DNA of 64,000 bases from Anaerolentibacter hominis (GTDB lineage: Bacteria > Bacillota > Clostridia > Lachnospirales > Lachnospiraceae). The stretch lies in the NCBI RefSeq assembly GCF_032380675.1, contig NZ_JAWDIX010000002.1, positions 1 to 64,000 on the forward strand, in the 5' to 3' direction. This document shows positions 59,773 through 64,000 of this stretch, in pieces (the first letter of the stretch is position 1; each line of letters opens with the position of its first letter). Under the pieces are notes generated by a model. The model did not search any database and was not told the DNA's origin. It worked only from the letters and a program-made list of their open reading frames with translations. The translations under genes and the position numbers were made by a program.

Positions 59773-60678
59773 TTACAGCGTTAACCGGTTCAGTCCATCG
59801 GTCCTATCAATGAATTCATTCAAATATCGGTCAAATAGTTTAAGTGCCTCGATGCTTCCTGGTCTGGGAGCCAGGCTGACAATCTTATAAGTAATCCGCT
59901 TGGGCGGAGAGGGGATAAGATCGTACACAAAAAATCGGTCTTTTTTCTGTAGATTTCGGGCTACTGTGTAAGGCACAATAGACCAGGTCCCTTCTTTTTT
60001 TAAAACACTCATCATGAGAGAAATTGTATTCACATTGATGTTGCTTCGGATGGAAGGGTCGAACTGATTGTCATGCCAGATCTGATATTGCTTTCCCCAC
60101 CACTGGAGGATTTCTTTTCTCTGGTCCAGATCATCGGTGGTGAGAACAGGTTTGCAAAATGTATCGGTTCCGTATTGAAGAACAACCATTTTCTCGCTGG
60201 TCAGGGCTTCTGTTCTTACCCTGCGGTTATTGGTTGTGTGGAGCAGCAGCCCCACGTCCAGCTCCTTTTGTTCAATCATAGAATAAATCTGTGCAGAGTC
60301 TTTTATTCTTAATTTCATATCCAGATCCGGTTCCGAAACGGCCAGCGTTTGAAATAAATCAGAGAAAAGGTGTGTGGTAAGACTGTCGGAACAGCCGATT
60401 GCCAGATAGTGATTCGGCTGGACAATCTTAAGCATTTTTGTCTCCTGATTCAAGGACAGCCATTTCTGCGCTATTGGAATAAACATGGCGCCCCGTTCCG
60501 TCAGCTCTACATTTTTATGTCCTTTGTGGCGTACAAAAAGCTGAACCCCCAGTTTGTCCTCCAGAGCTTTCAGCCGCTGGCTGGTGGTTGCCTGGGATAA
60601 GAAAAGCTGTTCGGAAGCCTTTGATATACTTTTACAGTCTACAATGGCAAGGAAGGTTAAGATGTCATCTAAATTCAT
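59773..60678 (-). CDS. LysR-family transcriptional regulator of the dehydrogenase/pxp region
   Basis: A 301-residue LysR protein with helix-turn-helix MNLDDILTFLAIVDCKSISK, ASEQLFLSQATTSQRLKALE and effector domain from about residue 90 (HYLAIGCSDSLTTHLFSDLF, IEQKELDVGLLLHT). The start at 60678 has AGAGG eight bases upstream; a longer in-frame reading to 60783 is less likely. Divergent from the D-2-hydroxyacid dehydrogenase, with an AT-rich palindrome (60752-60769) in between. Confidence 0.93.
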   Translation of the reverse strand: MNLDDILTFLAIVDCKSISKASEQLFLSQATTSQRLKALEDKLGVQLFVRHKGHKNVELTERGAMFIPIAQKWLSLNQETKMLKIVQPNHYLAIGCSDSLTTHLFSDLFQTLAVSEPDLDMKLRIKDSAQIYSMIEQKELDVGLLLHTTNNRRVRTEALTSEKMVVLQYGTDTFCKPVLTTDDLDQRKEILQWWGKQYQIWHDNQFDPSIRSNINVNTISLMMSVLKKEGTWSIVPYTVARNLQKKDRFFVYDLIPSPPKRITYKIVSLAPRPGSIEALKLFDRYLNEFIDRTDGLNRLTL

Positions 60679-60751
60679 TTCAATACCTCTGCTTTCAGGA
60701 AACTGCTGTGTGATCTTTACCCTATAAAACAGTATATCAGCATATTTGCCA

Positions 60752-60769
60752 ATATTTAATAATAAATAT
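60752..60769. promoter_or_regulatory. AT-rich LysR-type palindrome
   Basis: ATATTTA and TAAATAT (60752-60758, 60763-60769) around four bases, in the divergent region of the LysR gene and the dehydrogenase gene. A shared ATTATTAAATAT string occurs here (minus strand) and again at about 61857-61868. Confidence 0.5.
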
Positions 60770-60882
60770 ATAGAAATTTTCAATATTATATATCAAAATA
60801 ATCTGATTTTTATCCTTCCAACCATTGATTATACTGAAGAAAAATCGTGTTGCTATTTTTCGTTAAAAGGGAGGAACAGATA

Positions 60883-61842
60883 ATGAAGATTGTAATATTA
60901 GACGGCTATACACTCAATCCCGGCGATTTAAGCTGGAATAAGTTAAAAGAATTAGGGGAAGTGACTTGCTACGACAGGACGCCCAGAGAACTGACCGCAG
61001 AGCGAATCGGATCAGCAGAGATTGTACTTACGAATAAAACTGTTATTGGGAGAGATATCATGGATGCCTGCCCTTCCATTCGCTATATTGGCCTTCTTGC
61101 TACCGGCTATAATGTGGTGGATGTGAACGAGGCGAAAAAGAGAAAAATTATCGTGACCAACGTGCCGTCCTATGGCACCGCCGCCGTATCCCAGTTTGCA
61201 ATTGGTATGCTCCTGGAATTGTGCCACCATATTGGTGCCCATTCCGACTCGGTATTAAGAGGAGAATGGAGCAGCAGTCAGGATTGGTGCTATTGGAATT
61301 ATCCGCTGGTTGAACTGGATGGAAAAACCATGGGAATTATCGGATTTGGGAGAATCGGACAGGGTACAGGACGCATTGCTCAGGCGATGGGAATGAAGGT
61401 GTTAGCTTATGACAGCGTATACCGGCCGGAACTGGAGAGTGAGACCTGCCGGTATACCGGGCTTGATGAGCTGTTAACCGAATCTGATGTTATTGCACTG
61501 CATTGTCCGCTGTTCCCAGATACAGAAGGTATCATCAATCGAACAACGATCGCTAAAATGAAAGACGGGGTTTTGATCATCAATAATTCCAGGGGGCCTC
61601 TGATCGTGGAGAAAGATTTATGCGAAGCGCTTAACAGCGGTAAGGTAGCCGGTGCTGCCTGCGATGTGGTTTCCACAGAACCGATACAGCCGGATAACCC
61701 ATTGCTTTGCGCAAAAAATGTACTGATTACACCTCACATTTCCTGGGCACCGAAGGAATCCAGACAACGGTTAATGGACATTGCGGTCGGCAATGTATCC
61801 AGTTTTTTGCTGGGAAAACCGGATAATGTTGTAAATTCATAA
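60883..61842 (+). CDS. D-2-hydroxyacid dehydrogenase (NAD-dependent)
   Basis: A 319-residue enzyme that interconverts a 2-hydroxy acid and a 2-keto acid. NAD-binding Rossmann motif GIIGFGRIGQGTGRIA; catalytic Arg in NNSRGPLIVE, Glu in VVSTEPIQPDNPL and His in ITPHISWAP. It resembles glycerate dehydrogenase/hydroxypyruvate reductase by the N-terminal ATGYNVVDV and VPSYGTAAVSQFA stretches. Start at 60883 behind GGGAGGAAC. First gene of the group controlled by the divergent LysR; the aminotransferase 101 bases downstream could use the keto acid. Confidence 0.93.
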   Translation: MKIVILDGYTLNPGDLSWNKLKELGEVTCYDRTPRELTAERIGSAEIVLTNKTVIGRDIMDACPSIRYIGLLATGYNVVDVNEAKKRKIIVTNVPSYGTAAVSQFAIGMLLELCHHIGAHSDSVLRGEWSSSQDWCYWNYPLVELDGKTMGIIGFGRIGQGTGRIAQAMGMKVLAYDSVYRPELESETCRYTGLDELLTESDVIALHCPLFPDTEGIINRTTIAKMKDGVLIINNSRGPLIVEKDLCEALNSGKVAGAACDVVSTEPIQPDNPLLCAKNVLITPHISWAPKESRQRLMDIAVGNVSSFLLGKPDNVVNS

Positions 61843-61862
61843 ATATTGAAATTGGCATTATT

Positions 61863-61879
61863 AAATATAGAATATATTT
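61863..61879. promoter_or_regulatory. AT-rich palindrome before the aminotransferase
   Basis: AAATATA-GAA-TATATTT (61863-61879), a perfect 7-3-7 inverted repeat, 64 bases before the aminotransferase start. It may be a second site for the LysR regulator at 59773. Confidence 0.4.
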
Positions 61880-61943
61880 GCTTTTTTAATATATTTCCTG
61901 GGATTAGACTAACAGTAGAAAACAATAAAGGAGCGGTTGCGGA

Positions 61944-63110
61944 ATGAACCTGAAACGATACAACGAAAATATCGATGGGCTGAAACCATCGGCATCCCTT
62001 GTGATTATGGATAAGGCGCGAAGCATGCAGGCGGCGGGACAGGACATTATCAGCCTGGCGGGCGGTGAGCCGGACTGTGTGACACCAGAAAAAATCTGCG
62101 ATGCCCTGAAGGCAAGCATCGACCGGGGAAATACCCACTATGTGGCCGGCAAGGGGATTTTGCCGTTGAGAGAAAAAATCGCGGAAAAGTTGACCCGGGA
62201 AAATAAGATTGAGTGTACTCCGGAAGATATTTTGGTAACTCCCGGCGGTAAGTACGGAATCTATCTGGGCATGACGGCACTGCTGAATCCAGGGGAGGAA
62301 GTATTAATTATGGACCCATCCTGGGTATCCTATGCTCCCATCGCATCCGCATGCGGTGCGGTTCCTGTGGCAATCGGCCTGAGCTATGAGGATAACTACA
62401 AGATTACGAAGGAAGCACTATACAGCCACTATACCGATAAAACAAAAATGTTAGTGATTAACACGCCGAATAACCCCACGGGACGGATGCTGAGCAGAGA
62501 AGAGGCAGACACAATTGCCGCATTTATAAAGGATACCGACATCTATGTGGTGGCGGACGAAGTGTATGAAAAAGTATGTTATGACGGAAATGAACACATA
62601 AGCATTGCCAGCTATCCGGAAGTGGCTGATAAGTCGGTGACGATGAATGGTTTTTCCAAATGTGTGGCAATGACCGGCTGGAGACTTGGATACATAACGG
62701 CAGCGCCTGATCTGATGAAACGTATCTATAAGCTAAGCCAGCATACCACTACCTGTGTCAGCGGTTTTATTCAGGAAGCAGCGCTCGCCGCATTTGACTG
62801 TGAGGAAGAAATGGAACAGATGAGGCTGAGTTATGACAGGAGGAGAGCCTTATTTGTAAATGCATTAAATACTATTCCGGGTGTTACCTGCCGTATGCCG
62901 GAAGGCGCATTTTATGCATGGACGAAAATTGACAAGGACAATATGTCATCTATGGAACTGGCAGATTTCCTGCTGGATAAGGCAGGCGTAGCCTGCATAC
63001 CGGGAGATGCCTACGGCCTGGGCGGTGAAAACTGCGTAAGGTTCTCCTTCTCAGCGTCTGACCAGGACCTTGTAGAGGCGGCGGAGAGGATTCGCAAGGC
63101 ACTTAGCTGA
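61944..63110 (+). CDS. Pyridoxal-phosphate-dependent aminotransferase (class I/II)
   Basis: A 388-residue fold-type I aminotransferase of the aspartate-aminotransferase Ib group. The PLP Schiff-base lysine is Lys239 in TMNGFSKCVAMTGWRLGYI, Asp205 in VADEVYEK contacts the ring nitrogen, NTPNNPTGRML is the substrate/PLP motif, and the C-terminal Arg is in CVRFSFSAS. Transfers the amino group between an amino acid and a 2-keto acid. AAAGGAG at 61929-61935 supports the ATG. pxpB follows 11 bases later, implying joint work on an amino acid such as glutamate or a pyroglutamate-yielding substrate (inference). Confidence 0.94.
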   Translation: MNLKRYNENIDGLKPSASLVIMDKARSMQAAGQDIISLAGGEPDCVTPEKICDALKASIDRGNTHYVAGKGILPLREKIAEKLTRENKIECTPEDILVTPGGKYGIYLGMTALLNPGEEVLIMDPSWVSYAPIASACGAVPVAIGLSYEDNYKITKEALYSHYTDKTKMLVINTPNNPTGRMLSREEADTIAAFIKDTDIYVVADEVYEKVCYDGNEHISIASYPEVADKSVTMNGFSKCVAMTGWRLGYITAAPDLMKRIYKLSQHTTTCVSGFIQEAALAAFDCEEEMEQMRLSYDRRRALFVNALNTIPGVTCRMPEGAFYAWTKIDKDNMSSMELADFLLDKAGVACIPGDAYGLGGENCVRFSFSASDQDLVEAAERIRKALS

Positions 63111-63121
63111 CACGGAAAGGA

Positions 63122-63871
63122 ATGAGGCATGTGTCTAAGATACCAGTCATAAAGCCGGCGGGGGAGACCGCGGTTACGGTAGAGTTTGAAAATAGAATCG
63201 ATTTGGAGGTAAACCGGAGAGTGAACTCCTTCTCCGGTCAGATAGAGAAAGCACATATTGATGGGATAAGGGAACTGATACCCACCTACCGGTCGCTGAT
63301 GGTGCACTATGCCCCGGATGTGATTGGTTACCGGAAACTCTGCGAAACTTTGTACGAGCTTCTTAAGACCAATCCGGAGGATGCCTCCCTGAGCCGGGAG
63401 GTACTGGTGATTCCCGTGCTGTATGGCGGAGAATACGGGCCGGATCTGGGCGATGTGGCACGAAGAGAAAAGATAAGCGAACAGGAAGTAATCAGACGCC
63501 ATTCCAGGCAGGAGAGCTTTGTCTATATGGTCGGATTTTCCCCGGGTAATGCTTATATCGGCAGTCCCAAGAAGACATTTTCTGTTCCGCGCAGACCGGA
63601 GCCAAGGGTAAAAATACCGCAGGGCTCCATCACGATCTGGGAATCGCAGACCACAATTTTTCCCATGGATCAGCCGGGCGGCTGGAACGTCATTGGCAGG
63701 ACTCCACTTAAGATGTTTGATCTGAATAGAAAAGATATTTTTTTGCTTCGGGCGGGCAGATGGGTGAAATTTGAACCAATCACAGAGAATGAATATATGC
63801 AGATTAAGCGGGAAGTGGAGGAGAACCGGTATAAGTATCGGCTTTATGAGAAGAAGGAGGCGATGCTGTGA
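63122..63871 (+). CDS. pxpB: 5-oxoprolinase subunit B (KipI family)
   Basis: A 249-residue cyclophilin-like carboxyltransferase subunit 1. In the PxpABC complex it helps the ATP-driven opening of 5-oxoproline to glutamate. Motifs: GETAVTVEFENRIDLEVNRR, ELIPTYRSLMVHYAP, then VYMVGFSPGNAYIG and IPQGSITIWESQTTIFPMDQ, PGGWNVIGRTP. Start uncertain: ATG 63122 touches AAAGGA, and GTG 63131 in frame has better spacing. The stop overlaps the next gene's GTG (GTGA). No pxpA lies in view; it may follow beyond the window. Confidence 0.92.
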   Translation: MRHVSKIPVIKPAGETAVTVEFENRIDLEVNRRVNSFSGQIEKAHIDGIRELIPTYRSLMVHYAPDVIGYRKLCETLYELLKTNPEDASLSREVLVIPVLYGGEYGPDLGDVARREKISEQEVIRRHSRQESFVYMVGFSPGNAYIGSPKKTFSVPRRPEPRVKIPQGSITIWESQTTIFPMDQPGGWNVIGRTPLKMFDLNRKDIFLLRAGRWVKFEPITENEYMQIKREVEENRYKYRLYEKKEAML

Positions 63872-64000
63872 GTATCTTTGTTAGATCAGGCGGACTTCTG
63901 ACTACTGTACAGGATGAGGGACGGTACGGATATCAGCAGTACGGCGTCATGGTCTCAGGGCCCATGGATGAGAGAGCTTTTCTGCTGGCTAATATTCTGG
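63868..64000 (+). CDS. pxpC: 5-oxoprolinase subunit C (KipA family), truncated by window end
   Basis: Partial: 44 codons from GTG 63868, reading MSIFVRSGGLLTTVQDEGRY, then GYQQYGVMVSGPMDERAF. This is the N-terminal signature of the biotin-dependent-carboxylase-like subunit 2 (PxpC/KipA). AAGAAGGAGG at 63851-63860 precedes it, and it overlaps pxpB by four bases. The 3' end is cut by the window, not by a stop codon. Confidence 0.9.
   Translation, partial: MSIFVRSGGLLTTVQDEGRYGYQQYGVMVSGPMDERAFLLANIL

Overview
The window reads as chromosomal DNA of a Gram-positive anaerobe of the Clostridia, most likely a Lachnospiraceae member. The signs are the dgt-dnaG-rpoD order, an oxygen-sensitive pyruvate formate-lyase with its radical-SAM activase, a 4Fe-4S aldo/keto reductase, QueH, FtsX-type ABC modules with two-component systems, strong AGGAGG ribosome binding sites with many GTG/TTG starts, and moderate base composition. 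No tRNA, rRNA or CRISPR array was seen. The placement rests on gene content only.

Layout. 1-841: no gene; a low-complexity purine stretch near the window edge, a cluster of strong hairpins (287-415), a DnaA-box-like site and three copies of a short direct repeat. 842-4808: dgt, dnaG, rpoD. 4892-5864 (minus): a secreted protein broken by a frameshift in a run of five G. 6147-11732: a LytTR regulator with a DUF3021 membrane partner, four tandem membrane proteins and an XRE regulator. 11863-18110: glycosyltransferase, acyltransferase, aromatic amino-acid permease, amidohydrolase and purine permease. 18318-20880: an AT-rich island with a decayed rhuM gene, a small protein plus caspase-family protease pair, and an IS3-family remnant. 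20981-25422 (minus): pflA, pflB with a long hairpin-rich leader, and a CDF metal transporter. 25595-27648: DUF6440 protein, polyphosphate:AMP phosphotransferase and a small helical protein. 27769-40101: two complete modules of response regulator, kinase, ABC ATPase and FtsX permease, separated by a diguanylate cyclase on the other strand. 40206-44988: HAD phosphatase, aroD, queH, a tandem 65-base repeat, a sulfatase and iolB.

45059-56101 is the most coherent accessory region. Ten minus-strand genes lie in two operons: amidase lipoprotein, AMP-dependent ligase, ABC ATPase and permease; then cyclophilin-like lipoprotein, small protein, DUF3737, LysE exporter, second cyclophilin-like lipoprotein and aldo/keto reductase. 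A divergent LysR gene adjoins the first operon. Both operons start with the same 23-base block carrying a LysR-type palindrome that overlaps the -35 box, so I infer one LysR regulon. The amidase (acid-ceramidase/NAAA-like layout) plus an acyl-activating enzyme plus an exporter suggests handling of an N-acyl amide or acyl conjugate.

56125-64000: CPBP protease, MATE exporter with an AraC-acetyltransferase fusion, tpx, and a second LysR divergent from a D-2-hydroxyacid dehydrogenase, an aminotransferase and pxpB/pxpC (the latter cut by the window end).

Best leads: the caspase pair (18810-20392), the two-operon LysR regulon with its amidase/ligase/ABC cluster (45059-56101), the structured element at 287-415, and the 65-base tandem repeat at 42519-42644.
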